The notes under the pieces are model-generated. The model saw nothing but the letters and a program-made list of their open reading frames with translations, had not been told where the DNA came from and did no database searches. A program made the translations under genes and the position numbers. Shown here one piece after another: positions 24,208-33,139 of a DNA stretch of 64,000 nt (positions within the stretch are counted from its first letter, which is position 1; every line of letters starts with the position of its first letter). This stretch comes from Saprospiraceae bacterium (lineage in GTDB: Bacteria > Bacteroidota > Bacteroidia > Chitinophagales > Saprospiraceae), in contig JAHDGJ010000014.1 in the NCBI GenBank assembly GCA_020627705.1, forward strand, positions 23,931 through 87,930. Direction: 5' to 3'.

Positions 24208-24948
24208 ATGTATAATGGTAAAAAGGTTGTAGTTGTTCTACCTGCGTATAATGCGGCACTTACATTAGAAAAAACATTTCGAGAAATCCCTTTGGATTTG
24301 GTCGATGATGTGATTCTCTGCGACGATGCAAGTAAGGACAATACTTTGGAAGTAGGAAGAAAATTGGGAATAAATCACTTAATTAGGCACGAACAAAACA
24401 AGGGATATGGCGGCAATCAAAAGTCTCTCTATAACAAAGCCATAGAAATTAAAGGGGACATCGTAATAATGCTTCATCCAGATTATCAATATACCCCAAA
24501 ATTGATTCCCGCAATGGTAAACATTATTGGTGATGACTTATATCCTGTGGTGTTGGGTTCTCGTATTTTAGGGAAAGGAGCTTTGAAAGGAGGGATGCCC
24601 GTGTATAAGTATGTTGCCAATCGATTGCTCACAGCCTTTCAAAACTTTTTAGTCGGTTATAAGTTGTCGGAGTACCATACAGGATATAGAGCATTTGACG
24701 CGAAAGTTTTGCATGCCATTAATTTTAATCAAAACTCAGATGACTTCATTTTTGACAATCAAATGTTGTCTCAGATAATTTTTAAGGGATTTGACATTGG
24801 TGAAGTAACATGTCCCACTAAGTATTTTGAGGAAGCATCCTCAATTAATTTCTCTAGAAGTGTGAAATATGGACTAGGAGTTATTGGAGTTTCAATCAAA
24901 CATTTTTTACAGAGATTGGGTCTAGCCAGATTTTCTTTATACAAATAA
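24208..24948 (+). CDS. Family 2 glycosyltransferase
   Basis: This GT-A fold glycosyltransferase of about 246 residues starts MYNGKKVVVVLPAYNA. The open frame extends 13 codons upstream, but the family start fits the ATG at 24208. The nucleotide-sugar motif is DVILCDDASKDNT, followed by YQYTPKLIPAM, and a late helix pair (YHTGYRAF, FIFDNQML) as in polyprenyl-phosphate glycosyltransferases such as DPM1-like enzymes. It has no transmembrane tail, so it is cytoplasmic or membrane-peripheral. The acceptor is unknown; dolichyl/polyprenyl-phosphate or surface-polysaccharide assembly are both possible. Confidence 0.85.
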   Translation: MYNGKKVVVVLPAYNAALTLEKTFREIPLDLVDDVILCDDASKDNTLEVGRKLGINHLIRHEQNKGYGGNQKSLYNKAIEIKGDIVIMLHPDYQYTPKLIPAMVNIIGDDLYPVVLGSRILGKGALKGGMPVYKYVANRLLTAFQNFLVGYKLSEYHTGYRAFDAKVLHAINFNQNSDDFIFDNQMLSQIIFKGFDIGEVTCPTKYFEEASSINFSRSVKYGLGVIGVSIKHFLQRLGLARFSLYK

Positions 24949-24955
24949 CAAGGTC

Positions 24956-25912
24956 ATGAAAACAAAATCTTTAATATTTTTTGGGCTTTTTTCTTTTTTG
25001 ACCTATGGCCAAAACGAGCCCATATTTATCCAAAAAGCAGTTGATAACTATGTTGAGTTGTACAATAAAAAAAGTTTTGATAAAATTTTTGACGCCTATG
25101 CAAAGAGTATGCAGGAGTTTATGCCAAAGGCCAAAACCATTGAATATCATCAATCTGTATATGAGGGATTAGGACAATTGGAATCGAGAAAATTTGAAAA
25201 AATAGATAATCAAGGTTTTTGTATTTATAACGCAAAGTTTAGCCTAGGAGGAAATTGGACTTTAATGATAGGTATAGATACGAAAGGAAAAGTGAATGGA
25301 ATTTCGCACAGACCCAGACCTAAGGAGGTCAATTTAGAAATAAAATCAGTTGGACTCCCAGTAAAAGGGGAATGGTTTGTATTCTGGGGTGGAGATACTG
25401 AAGAACAAAATTATCATGTTATCCACGAAGGCCAAGCCGCAGCTTTTGATCTTGTAGTAGTCGATGAAAAAGGTTCTAGTTTTAAGAATGATGGAAAATC
25501 TAATGAAGATTATTATGCTTTTGGTAAGGAAATTTATTCGCCAGTAAATGGAGAAATTGTACAGGCAGTAGATGGTGTTAAGGATAATGTCCCAGGAGTA
25601 ATGAACAGAAGATTTGTTCCAGGAAATTCTATAATCATACGCACTGATAATGGAGAATATGTGTTCTTATCCCATTTTAAGCAACATACTATTTTGGTAA
25701 AACAAGGACAAAAGGTAAAGAAAGGGACGTTGTTAGGACTGTGTGGAAATTCTGGAAATTCAAGCGAGGCACATTTGCATTTTCACATACAGAATAAAGA
25801 AAGTTCCGATGGAGCTAAGGCCATTAAGTGCTACTTTGAAGAAATTAATGTAAATGGTAAAACCAAAAAAGAATACAGTCCAGTGAGAGGAGAGATTATT
25901 ACTGAAATATAA
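24956..25912 (+). CDS. Exported M23/LytM-family peptidase-domain protein
   Basis: The 318-residue protein has a signal peptide (to about 18), an N-terminal domain of about 100 residues with a DUF3887-like pattern (AVDNYVELYNKKSFDKI) and a C-terminal M23 domain. The M23 metal motif is seen as H..D (IHEGQAAAFDL) and HLHFHIQ. The GNSGNSSEAHLHFH segment is characteristic. Such proteins cut peptidoglycan peptide crosslinks or act as amidase activators. The zinc residues look complete, so it may be active. It follows the glycosyltransferase by 7 bp on the same strand. Confidence 0.85.
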   Translation: MKTKSLIFFGLFSFLTYGQNEPIFIQKAVDNYVELYNKKSFDKIFDAYAKSMQEFMPKAKTIEYHQSVYEGLGQLESRKFEKIDNQGFCIYNAKFSLGGNWTLMIGIDTKGKVNGISHRPRPKEVNLEIKSVGLPVKGEWFVFWGGDTEEQNYHVIHEGQAAAFDLVVVDEKGSSFKNDGKSNEDYYAFGKEIYSPVNGEIVQAVDGVKDNVPGVMNRRFVPGNSIIIRTDNGEYVFLSHFKQHTILVKQGQKVKKGTLLGLCGNSGNSSEAHLHFHIQNKESSDGAKAIKCYFEEINVNGKTKKEYSPVRGEIITEI

Positions 25913-25962
25913 ACAGCCTAAACAAAACATCATTTTTGCGGTAGCAAAAACAAGTATTGTAT

Positions 25963-26187
25963 ATGAACGAACAGCCCAATAATCCTTTACACGGAGTTAA
26001 ACTAGCAACTATAGTAGAATCTCTTGTAGACAATTATGGATTTGAATGGTTGGCGGAAGAAATCAATATTAATTGCTTTAAAAACGACCCTTCTGTAAAA
26101 TCCAGCTTAAAATTTCTCAGGAAAACGCCATGGGCTAGAGATAAAGTTGAGCAACTTTATCTTGACACCATTGCCAGGAAAAGATAG
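25963..26187 (+). CDS. VF530-type (DUF2132) small DNA-binding protein
   Basis: The 74-residue protein has the family pattern [47 protein letters not shown] and [11 protein letters not shown]. The Vibrio member VF530 was solved as a helical DNA-binding fold. The frame permits an upstream TTG, but the ATG at 25963 matches the family start. It is cytoplasmic and probably binds DNA, with an unknown biological role. It ends 1 bp from the end of the convergent broken DUF2306 gene. Confidence 0.9.
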   Translation: MNEQPNNPLHGVKLATIVESLVDNYGFEWLAEEININCFKNDPSVKSSLKFLRKTPWARDKVEQLYLDTIARKR

Positions 26188-26188
26188 T

Positions 26189-26709
26189 CTACGAAGCAGT
26201 TTTAGCATATGAAATAATACCTAAGGCTACCAAAATATTTGGTACCCAACTCACCCATGCTACGATATCATAGGCTTTAGTGAAGTTCCCATCGAAATAA
26301 ATAGTCAAAATGGGAAGCCAAACTCTTAACGTAACTGCACCCCAGCAAGCAGCATAACTTAGAATCATAAAATTTTTGTGTCGGCGAATGTTTCGATTTA
26401 AAATTGCTCGATATGAGATTAGTGTAGGACAAAGATTACATAAGCTTTACCTATTAATCTATGGGTATGTATATAATTTTTTCTTAGGCTCGGTATAAAT
26501 TGAAGCCAACCAATGAGTAAGGCCAATCCGCCACAGAAAATATGGAGCTTGAAGCCTATTTGCCATAAGGCATCAGCTAAAAGCTCATTTGTCTTTGTTT
26601 GAAGCAATCCGTTTTCTTGAATTCCAGTTGGAAGTATATACGCCAAAGGATATAGCGCAATGGCCACGGAAAAAAAGCCAAAGAGGAACCAGAATATTTT
26701 TTTTATCAT
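26189..26709 (-). pseudogene. DUF2306 membrane protein, broken by internal deletion and frameshift
   Basis: The frame from 26709 encodes two transmembrane segments and the KNYIHTHRLIGKAYVIFVL part of DUF2306 (about 95 residues), then hits a stop at 26419. Immediately after, in another frame, the remaining C-terminal part continues: LISYRAILNRNIRRHKNF, SYAACWGAVTLRVWLP, then IVAWVSWVPNILVALGI up to a stop at 26189-26191. About 33 residues expected between the halves, including one transmembrane segment, are missing. The junction is near 26420-26430. The gene is therefore dead unless the N-terminal half is useful. The clean remainder suggests the loss is recent. Confidence 0.8.
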
Positions 26710-26726
26710 GATTTAAACTAAAAAAA

Positions 26727-26753
26727 AAGGCGCACTTGATACAAGTACGCCTT
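26727..26753 (-). terminator. Terminator after tatA
   Basis: A stem of 12 bp with one mismatch (AAGGCGCACTTG/CAAGTACGCCTT, 3-base loop) is followed on the minus strand by a run of eight or more Ts (26720-26728). It ends the gldB-oxygenase-tatA transcript. Confidence 0.85.
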
Positions 26754-26774
26754 CAAAATATTTTTTTAACAGGA

Positions 26775-26969
26775 TTATTTTTCCTTGTCGTCTATTTCTT
26801 TCATGCCTTCTTTAACTTCCTCTTCTATCGTTGCGCGAGCATTATTAAATTCTTTGATTCCTCTTCCCAAACCTCTCATTAATTCAGGAATTTTTCTCCC
26901 TCCGAATAGTAGTAACACAACTACTAAAATTACTAATCCCTGTGGTCCAATTAAATTTCCAAGTAGCAT
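26775..26969 (-). CDS. tatA: Twin-arginine translocase subunit TatA/E
   Basis: The 64-residue protein has one N-terminal transmembrane helix ([11 protein letters not shown]), the invariant Phe-Gly (FGGRKIPEL) and an amphipathic helix with [10 protein letters not shown], then a charged tail. It forms the ring-like channel of the Tat pathway for folded proteins. TatB and TatC are not adjacent, as usual in Bacteroidota where one TatA-type protein may serve both roles. It ends the apparent operon with gldB and the oxygenase, followed by a terminator. Confidence 0.93.
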   Translation of the reverse strand: MLLGNLIGPQGLVILVVVLLLFGGRKIPELMRGLGRGIKEFNNARATIEEEVKEGMKEIDDKEK

Positions 26970-27021
26970 CTTAGTCTAATTTGATGGCAAGTTACAATAT
27001 ATATTTCTGAGATTCAATAAA

Positions 27022-27975
27022 TTACTTTTTCAAGCCTATTTCTCTGAGCCTTTCGTCCAGATAATCTCCTGCAGTGATCGGATCATAATTTAAAGGTCTT
27101 TCATCAGTAATACAGGATTCTAAACAGGTTAAATCCATTTCTGCTCTTGGATGAAGAAAGAAAGGGATCGAAAGCCTAGGCACATGCCATTGCTCTTTGG
27201 GCGGATTAACAACCCTATGCGTAGTAGACTTGAGGTAATTATTAGTTAAGCGCTGAAGCATATCACCAACATTGATAACGATTTCATCTTCTTCTGGTGT
27301 GATATCTAACCATTCTCCAGCTGCATTTAAAAGTTGCAAACCACCTGCTGACGCTCCAACTAATAAAGTGATTAAATTGATGTCTTCGTGTTGTTCGGCT
27401 CGAATAGCAGATCTTGGCTCTTCAGTAATAGGAGGGTAATGTATTGATCTTAGAATAGAAGTCCCATCATTTATACGTTGATCAAAGTAGTTTTCTGGCA
27501 GATCTAAATACAGCGCAATGGCTTGTAATAAATGAGCACCCGAGGTTTCGAAGGCTTTGTAAAGTTCTTTACCAAGTTTACTAAATTCTGGAGTTTCATC
27601 AACCCAAGGATTGTCTGGATAAAGTTCCTTTTTGGGATGGTCTTCATCTACGTATTGCCCCAGCTGAAAAAACTCTTTTAGGTCGGCAACTTGAGATTGT
27701 TTTGCATGTTCTTTGCCAAAGGAGGTAAACCCTCTTTGGCCGGCCATCCCTGCTATTTCGTATTTTTTCTTTGTACTAAAGGGAAGTGAAAAAAATGACT
27801 TTGAAGCAGAATAAAAACCTTCTACCAATTCTTTGGGAATGCCATGATTTACTACGCCAACAAAGCCTACTTCGTGAAAAGCTTTACCGAGATCAGCGAT
27901 AAATTTTCTTCGATCTTCTTCAGAGCCCTGTACAAATTTGGATAAATCTACAACTGGAATGTTTCGTTTGCTCAT
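27022..27975 (-). CDS. Isopenicillin N synthase-like 2-oxoglutarate/Fe(II) oxygenase
   Basis: The 317-residue protein has the DIOX_N domain (residues 5-110) and the 2OG-Fe(II) core. Iron ligands are H196 and D198 (EQHEDINL) and H253 (STTHRVV); the co-substrate motif is R267-L-S (PRLSIPFFLHP). The fold group covers isopenicillin N synthase, flavonoid oxygenases and bacterial homologues of unknown role. No biosynthetic cluster is nearby, so its substrate is unknown. It sits between gldB and tatA, with gaps of 51-52 bp, all on the minus strand, which suggests one transcript. Confidence 0.9.
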   Translation of the reverse strand: MSKRNIPVVDLSKFVQGSEEDRRKFIADLGKAFHEVGFVGVVNHGIPKELVEGFYSASKSFFSLPFSTKKKYEIAGMAGQRGFTSFGKEHAKQSQVADLKEFFQLGQYVDEDHPKKELYPDNPWVDETPEFSKLGKELYKAFETSGAHLLQAIALYLDLPENYFDQRINDGTSILRSIHYPPITEEPRSAIRAEQHEDINLITLLVGASAGGLQLLNAAGEWLDITPEEDEIVINVGDMLQRLTNNYLKSTTHRVVNPPKEQWHVPRLSIPFFLHPRAEMDLTCLESCITDERPLNYDPITAGDYLDERLREIGLKK

Positions 27976-28026
27976 TTTTAAAAATTTTACATTTAATTAC
28001 TCGCAATTATTATACCATTGCGCCTT

Positions 28027-29037
28027 TTATTTTGCTGGTTTATATTTTGATTTTTTAAGTATCATTTGGGCATCATCCATAACAACTAATTCTTCTATTT
28101 TGGTTTCTGGAAATTTTTTCATGTATTGTTCTACAATTTTCCAGCCTATATAATTTGCTGTACGGCCAGGAGCACCTGGAGGCATCCCAGGAGAATGAGG
28201 ACTGGGGTTAACATATTTCCCAATTTTTTGAGTATTGGATTCATAGAATAGTTTTTCCTTCAAGAAAAAGGCCCAAATTTCCAACTCATTGTCTTGAATC
28301 CAATCCCATTGCTTTTGAGTGTATTCCATAATGATGGTATCGGAAGCAAATGGAATGATTCTATCCATTAGATAGAGTTTTTTTCCATTGTAAATCATTT
28401 GATCTAATAAAGTGGTGCCTTTTGGCAAGGGGAGATGGTCTTCTAGTAGAAGTTCGATCAGTTTTTTGGGAAGGTGGTCTTTGTTAAAACTTCGTGTAAG
28501 ATAATTGGAAAATGCTGGATTGTCTAAAGCTATGCTAGCATAGGGAAAGGTATTTCCAAGGAACATATCTAGACCAATTCCAACGAGGTTATTTTTGTTT
28601 TCATCCTCCATAAGGAACCTTTGATAAGCAAATCCCGAAACAATGGTATACACGTCGGGAACATCAATGGAGGGTAAGTAATGCTTTAGAAAACGGAAAG
28701 ATTGATCCAGCTCTAGCTTGAGCTCATCCATATTGGCGAAAGCTATTTGACAAGTATCCATTAAATGCAAAAATTCTTTTTGAGATCGTATGGTATCAAA
28801 TAATGCAGAAGGATTCGAATCTCTTTTAATGGGTATGATGTGTTTAAAAAATGTATCCGAAAAAGCAGGATATTTTGACTCTAATTCTTCGATGGTCGAA
28901 GTCTTCATTTCTTGATCATAACGAATAATATCGTAATCCAATTCAATGCCTGAAACATCGGGTGTGTCAGGCATTTTGTCGTTTTGACACGAAATGATAA
29001 AAAACGAAAGCAACAATACTAAAAACCAATAACGCAT
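28027..29037 (-). CDS. gldB: Gliding motility lipoprotein GldB
   Basis: The 336-residue lipoprotein has a type II signal with Cys17 (SFFIISCQND), so it is anchored in the membrane. The GldB family is recognised from YPAFSDTFFKHII, GFAYQRFLMEDENK, GLDMFLGNTFPYA and the C-terminal NPSPHSPGMPPGAPGRTANY. It is needed for gliding and T9SS activity in Flavobacterium johnsoniae. Its presence together with the T9SS-domain proteins in this window shows a working type IX/gliding system. It is divergent from nadC with a 111-bp gap. Confidence 0.9.
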   Translation of the reverse strand: MRYWFLVLLLSFFIISCQNDKMPDTPDVSGIELDYDIIRYDQEMKTSTIEELESKYPAFSDTFFKHIIPIKRDSNPSALFDTIRSQKEFLHLMDTCQIAFANMDELKLELDQSFRFLKHYLPSIDVPDVYTIVSGFAYQRFLMEDENKNNLVGIGLDMFLGNTFPYASIALDNPAFSNYLTRSFNKDHLPKKLIELLLEDHLPLPKGTTLLDQMIYNGKKLYLMDRIIPFASDTIIMEYTQKQWDWIQDNELEIWAFFLKEKLFYESNTQKIGKYVNPSPHSPGMPPGAPGRTANYIGWKIVEQYMKKFPETKIEELVVMDDAQMILKKSKYKPAK

Positions 29038-29148
29038 TCTAAATCTCTTTTACTCAAACAAAATTACGAGGTTCTAACCCTTAATCTTTGAAAAAAATTG
29101 CCTAAGTATGTTTAAACTAAATAACTTGCTTTAGAAATTAAAAATCAA

Positions 29149-30003
29149 ATGGAAGGAATAGATACGGTTTGGATTGATGAGTTTATTGATAACGCGTTGT
29201 TTGAAGATGTAAGAGATGGTGATCACACTTCGCTGGCAACCATTCCAAAGGACAAAAGGGATAAGGCTAAGTTATTGGTTAAGGACGTTGGAGTTATTGC
29301 TGGAGTTGATTTGGCAAAAATGATCTTTGCGAAGGTTGATCCAGAATACCAATTTGAAGAATTGATCTCTGACGGGACGGTTATAAAAAAGGGTGACATT
29401 GCCTTTTATGTCGAATGTAATTCGAGAGCTCTTCTTATGGCTGAACGGCTCGTCTTAAATGCGATGCAAAGAATGTGCGGGATTGCCACCTTAAGTTATA
29501 GATTTAAAGTGGAGGTCGAAGGGATGGATGTTACCATTTTAGATACGCGAAAAACCACTCCATTGATTCGTCCGCTTGAAAAATGGGCCGTTAAAATCGG
29601 AGGATGTACTAATTATCGATTTGGATTGTATGATTGGATTATGATAAAAGACAACCACATTGATGCAAGTGGGGGAATTCAAGAAGCGATACTTAGTGCC
29701 AATAGATATTTAAAAGACAATGCTTTGGATCTTGGAATTACAGTAGAAGTAAGAAATTTGGTAGAACTGCACAAGGTCTTAGAAGTAGGCCAGGTAACTC
29801 GCGTTATGCTTGATAATTTTGAATTGCCTTTGTTGGTTGAAGCCGTTGATACTATTGCAGGTAAGTTTGAAACTGAGGCTTCCGGTGGAGTGAATCTTCA
29901 TACGGTACGAAAAATTGCAAAAACGGGAGTCAATTACATCTCTTCAGGAGCGCTAACTCACAGCGCAGGTAGTTTGGATTTAAGCTTAAAGGTTGTAAAG
30001 TAA
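29149..30003 (+). CDS. nadC: Nicotinate-nucleotide pyrophosphorylase (quinolinate phosphoribosyltransferase)
   Basis: The 284-residue enzyme turns quinolinate and PRPP into nicotinate mononucleotide, CO2 and pyrophosphate in de novo NAD synthesis. Family motifs are LFEDVRDGDHTSLATIP (N-terminal), ERLVLNAMQRMCGIAT, LDTRKTTPLIRPLEKWAV, IMIKDNHIDA, and the C-terminal SGGVNLHTVRKIAKTGV and ISSGALTHS. It is full length. nadA and nadB are not adjacent. It is divergent from gldB, an arrangement common in this phylum's genomes. Confidence 0.95.
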   Translation: MEGIDTVWIDEFIDNALFEDVRDGDHTSLATIPKDKRDKAKLLVKDVGVIAGVDLAKMIFAKVDPEYQFEELISDGTVIKKGDIAFYVECNSRALLMAERLVLNAMQRMCGIATLSYRFKVEVEGMDVTILDTRKTTPLIRPLEKWAVKIGGCTNYRFGLYDWIMIKDNHIDASGGIQEAILSANRYLKDNALDLGITVEVRNLVELHKVLEVGQVTRVMLDNFELPLLVEAVDTIAGKFETEASGGVNLHTVRKIAKTGVNYISSGALTHSAGSLDLSLKVVK

Positions 30004-30013
30004 AAAAGCATCC

Positions 30014-30039
30014 GCTCCGAAACTGTTAGGTTTCGGAGC
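30014..30039. terminator. Possible terminator hairpin between nadC and the small membrane protein gene
   Basis: GCTCCGAAAC/GTTTCGGAGC (10-bp perfect stem, 6-base loop) lies 11 bp after the nadC stop. No T run follows on the plus strand. On the minus strand six Ts start six bases beyond the stem. Its position between convergent genes suits a terminator, but the T tracts are imperfect. Confidence 0.5.
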
Positions 30040-30068
30040 ATTGAAAGCCTTTCATAAAGTGTTCTACT

Positions 30069-30176
30069 CTATAAGCCAGGATATGTAAAAATCATGAAAC
30101 TGAGTAATGCGCCGATAACGATCAGAGCCGTCCATAAACGGACATCTTTTTTGATGTCTTCGTCTTCTTTGTACAT
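30069..30176 (-). CDS. Small single-pass membrane protein (35 residues)
   Basis: The frame reads MYKEDEDIKKDVRLWTALIV, followed by a hydrophobic helix up to FTYPGL. The acidic/charged N-terminus and single helix resemble the small membrane peptides at 12394 and 36829. It lies convergently after nadC. No family is recognised. The stretch 30177-30503 downstream of it on the map holds no supported gene; it is AT-rich and contains only short imperfect inverted repeats. Confidence 0.5.
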   Translation of the reverse strand: MYKEDEDIKKDVRLWTALIVIGALLSFMIFTYPGL

Positions 30177-30503
30177 GAAAAGTTGTTTTGGTTACAGTGT
30201 TGGTTTTATACATATCCACTTCTTTAAGTAGTTAATAGAAAGTCGGTTCGTCATCCGACATTCAGTAATAAACTAAAACAATACCATCAGAATTTATTGT
30301 AATGTGTCTATTATACCCTTATGTACCCACGGACAAATGGTAAGAAGCATATGGATCTAAAAGAAAAGTATATGCTTATGAAAACGACACCCTTATATAT
30401 TATACAAATAGATTATTTGCATAATGGATTATAATTTGACTACTTATAAAATACCATAAAACTTTAGACGGCTCTTTTTGAGGATTGTTTTTTCGACAAG
30501 GGG

Positions 30504-31529
30504 TTAGACCAAGGCTTTTTTAATTTTTTTGATCAAACCTGGTCCTTCGTATACCATGCCGCTATATATCTGAATCAAAGACGCACCAGCTTCCATTTTT
30601 TCTTTAGCGTCTTGTCCGTTTTTGATGCCACCAACTCCAACAATTGGGAAGGCTCCTTTGCTCTTTTTATGCAAATAAGAAATAACCTCCGTGGCTCTCT
30701 TGGTCAGTGCAGCTCCACTAAGCCCGCCATTGCCAATGTTGCGCACTGTTTCCTCAGCCGTAGTTAGCTTGGAGCGATCAATGGTGGTATTTGTTGCAAT
30801 TAAACCGTCCAGTTTAGTGGCCGCCATTATGTCAACAATATCATCTAATTGACCATCGGTCAGATCTGGTGCAATTTTAAGTAAAATAGGTTTTTGATTC
30901 TCGTATTGATTTCTGTGTTGGATCAAGCGATTTAAAAGGGCCATCAAAGGTTCTTTTTCTTGAAGCGCTCTTAGATTGGGTGTGTTTGGCGAGCTTACAT
31001 TAACCACAAAGTAATCCACATGATCATAAAGTGCCTTAAAGCAAATCAAATAATCATTTACTGCCTCGGCATTAGGAGTAGTTTTGTTTTTTCCAATATT
31101 CCCTCCAATAATTACATCTGTTTTGGGACGGTTTTTAAGCCGCTCAACCATTGCTTCAACTCCGTCATTGTTAAATCCCATTCTGTTTATTAGAGACTCA
31201 TCTTTGGGTAATCGAAACAACCTGGGTTGAGGATTCCCTTTTTGAGGTTTAGGAGTAACTGTACCAATTTCGATAAATCCAAAACCCAAATTTGACATTT
31301 CACGAAAGTATTTTCCATCTTTATCAAATCCAGCGGCTAAACCTATGGGGTTTTTAAAGTGCAAACCAAATACTGTCTTATGTAGCTTTTTGTTTTCATA
31401 TTTAAAAACACTATTTATCATACTGCCCAATAATGGAACTCTACTTACCGACTTATAAAGACGTGTTGTTAAATGATGTGCTTTTTCGGCACTCATTAAA
31501 AACAGAATAGGCTTTAAGACTTTGTACAC
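30504..31529 (-). CDS. pyrD: Dihydroorotate dehydrogenase (quinone), class 2
   Basis: The 341-residue membrane-associated flavoenzyme oxidises dihydroorotate to orotate with quinone as acceptor in pyrimidine synthesis. Class 2 features are an N-terminal helix ([13 protein letters not shown]), [37 protein letters not shown], the catalytic-Ser strand [11 protein letters not shown] and C-terminal FMN loops ([23 protein letters not shown]). The start codon is GTG, giving the normal MYKVLKPIL start. It follows the M28 peptidase gene by 12 bp and ends the four-gene minus-strand operon. Confidence 0.95.
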   Translation of the reverse strand: MYKVLKPILFLMSAEKAHHLTTRLYKSVSRVPLLGSMINSVFKYENKKLHKTVFGLHFKNPIGLAAGFDKDGKYFREMSNLGFGFIEIGTVTPKPQKGNPQPRLFRLPKDESLINRMGFNNDGVEAMVERLKNRPKTDVIIGGNIGKNKTTPNAEAVNDYLICFKALYDHVDYFVVNVSSPNTPNLRALQEKEPLMALLNRLIQHRNQYENQKPILLKIAPDLTDGQLDDIVDIMAATKLDGLIATNTTIDRSKLTTAEETVRNIGNGGLSGAALTKRATEVISYLHKKSKGAFPIVGVGGIKNGQDAKEKMEAGASLIQIYSGMVYEGPGLIKKIKKALV

Positions 31530-31541
31530 GTTATTTTTTAA

Positions 31542-33128
31542 TTAGGGCTTGCCGTCAACTAAAATTCTTTGGTCTCTGTTTGCCAGTTCCCATGTGGTAT
31601 GAAAGATCATTCTTGCTACATTTTCCATTTTGTCAAACAAGATTTTTTCAGCAGTATCGGTGGACATGTGGTAATCTTCATGAACACCAGAAAAGTAGAA
31701 AATCGCAGGTATTCCTTTTTCGGCAAAATTATAATGATCCGATCTAAAATAGTATCGATTGGGATCGCTCTCTGAGTTGTATGTATAATCTAGAATTAAT
31801 TGACTATACGTTGCATTCATATTTTCATTGATTCGATGCAGATCAGTGCTTAGTCGGTCCGAACCAATGACATAAATATAGTTGGGGTTGTCTTTGTACG
31901 TTTGATCCACTCGGCCAATCATATCAACGTTTACATTGGCAACAGTGTTTGCAAGAGGGAATATTGGATTTTCGGCATAATACTTTGAACCCAACAAACC
32001 CTTTTCTTCACCAGTCACATGTAAGAAGAGAATGGACCTTCTAGGCCCATGACCATCTTTCTTGGCTTGTACAAATGCTTCAGCCATTTCCATAACTGCG
32101 GAAGTGCCAGACGCATTGTCATCTGCACCATTATATACATCGTCTCCTTTTTTGCCTATGTGATCGTAATGCGCAGAGACAACAATAACTTCATCTTTTT
32201 TGTCACTCCCTTCTACGTAGCCCAAAACATTTTTTCCCTTTAACTCTTTAGCATTTTTCGCGTTATTCACAGACAAAAATGTTTTGAATTTGACGGCCTT
32301 TGGTTTCTTGTTTTTTAGTGCTTTATCTCGAGCTTTAATAATTTTCTTTTTGCTCTTACCCCATAGTTTTTCAGCAACTTCAGCGGAAATATATATGTGA
32401 TTCGCTTCATTTAATGGTTGAGTATTGGCCTTTCCTAATTTAATGGATGGTCCCAATAATAGCCTACGATTTTTACCCAAAAGATCTTTGATGTTATTGG
32501 CAATGACCAGAACAAATTTTGCTCCCTTCGCTTTGGCCAAGCTTAATTTTTTTTGAATATCCCATTCTTGGTCCAAATCCACACCACCGGGTAAACCTTC
32601 ATAAATCATAACTACCTTGTTGTTGATCTTAGCCTTGCGGTAATCATCATACTTGGTGTCTTGTAGGCCATATCCCAAAAAGATAATTTCATTCGTTTGC
32701 AGAGGGCCCATTGCTTCATTTCTTGTTGGGAAAGCTAAGTAATCCCATAAATGCCGATAAGCGGATTGATTTACAACAAGTTGGGTTTCAGTCCAACTGT
32801 TCCAATGAAATTGAACATTTTGGAAATGAGAATTATCCTCACCTATTTTACTTGTATTTAGATCATTATAGTATTCATTAATGAATTGAGCAGCCCTTTC
32901 GTTTCCTGGATAGCCCGTCTCTCTTCCTTCAAATTCATCTGAGGCTAGAACCGTTAGCAATTCTTTCATTTCAGCAGCAGTGATGGAGTTGGCGGCCTTT
33001 ACCGATGGGTCATTTTCGTCAGTAACTATGGCTTTGTTCGTGTCTGGAAATTTTATACTGCTTATGTATTGGGCATTAATCTGAAAGCCCATCATCAGAA
33101 ATAAGGTTATTAAAATCGAGTATTTCAT
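31542..33128 (-). CDS. Secreted M28-family zinc aminopeptidase
   Basis: The protein of about 528 residues has a signal peptide (MKYSILITLFLMMGFQINAQ). The frame allows a start six codons earlier, but the Met at 33128 gives the proper signal. An inserted PA-type domain (about 140-290) sits before the M28 catalytic part. Zinc and catalytic residues are seen in VSAHYDHIG, YNGADDNASGTSA, TGEEKGLLGS, NVDMIGR and the late VHEDYHMSTDT. It probably removes N-terminal residues from peptides in the periplasm or outside. It lies between rpiB and pyrD in the same operon. Confidence 0.9.
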   Translation of the reverse strand: MKYSILITLFLMMGFQINAQYISSIKFPDTNKAIVTDENDPSVKAANSITAAEMKELLTVLASDEFEGRETGYPGNERAAQFINEYYNDLNTSKIGEDNSHFQNVQFHWNSWTETQLVVNQSAYRHLWDYLAFPTRNEAMGPLQTNEIIFLGYGLQDTKYDDYRKAKINNKVVMIYEGLPGGVDLDQEWDIQKKLSLAKAKGAKFVLVIANNIKDLLGKNRRLLLGPSIKLGKANTQPLNEANHIYISAEVAEKLWGKSKKKIIKARDKALKNKKPKAVKFKTFLSVNNAKNAKELKGKNVLGYVEGSDKKDEVIVVSAHYDHIGKKGDDVYNGADDNASGTSAVMEMAEAFVQAKKDGHGPRRSILFLHVTGEEKGLLGSKYYAENPIFPLANTVANVNVDMIGRVDQTYKDNPNYIYVIGSDRLSTDLHRINENMNATYSQLILDYTYNSESDPNRYYFRSDHYNFAEKGIPAIFYFSGVHEDYHMSTDTAEKILFDKMENVARMIFHTTWELANRDQRILVDGKP

Positions 33129-33139
33129 TTGTACGTATT

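Noticed and set aside
26419..26709. Programmed frameshift as explanation for the split DUF2306 frame
   Set aside because: About 33 expected residues are missing as well, and no slippery sequence is seen at the junction.
30177..30503. Possible small gene in the nadC-pyrD gap (27 codons at about 30351)
   Set aside because: Low-complexity peptide, no partner signal, no conserved feature. The gap holds only weak inverted repeats.
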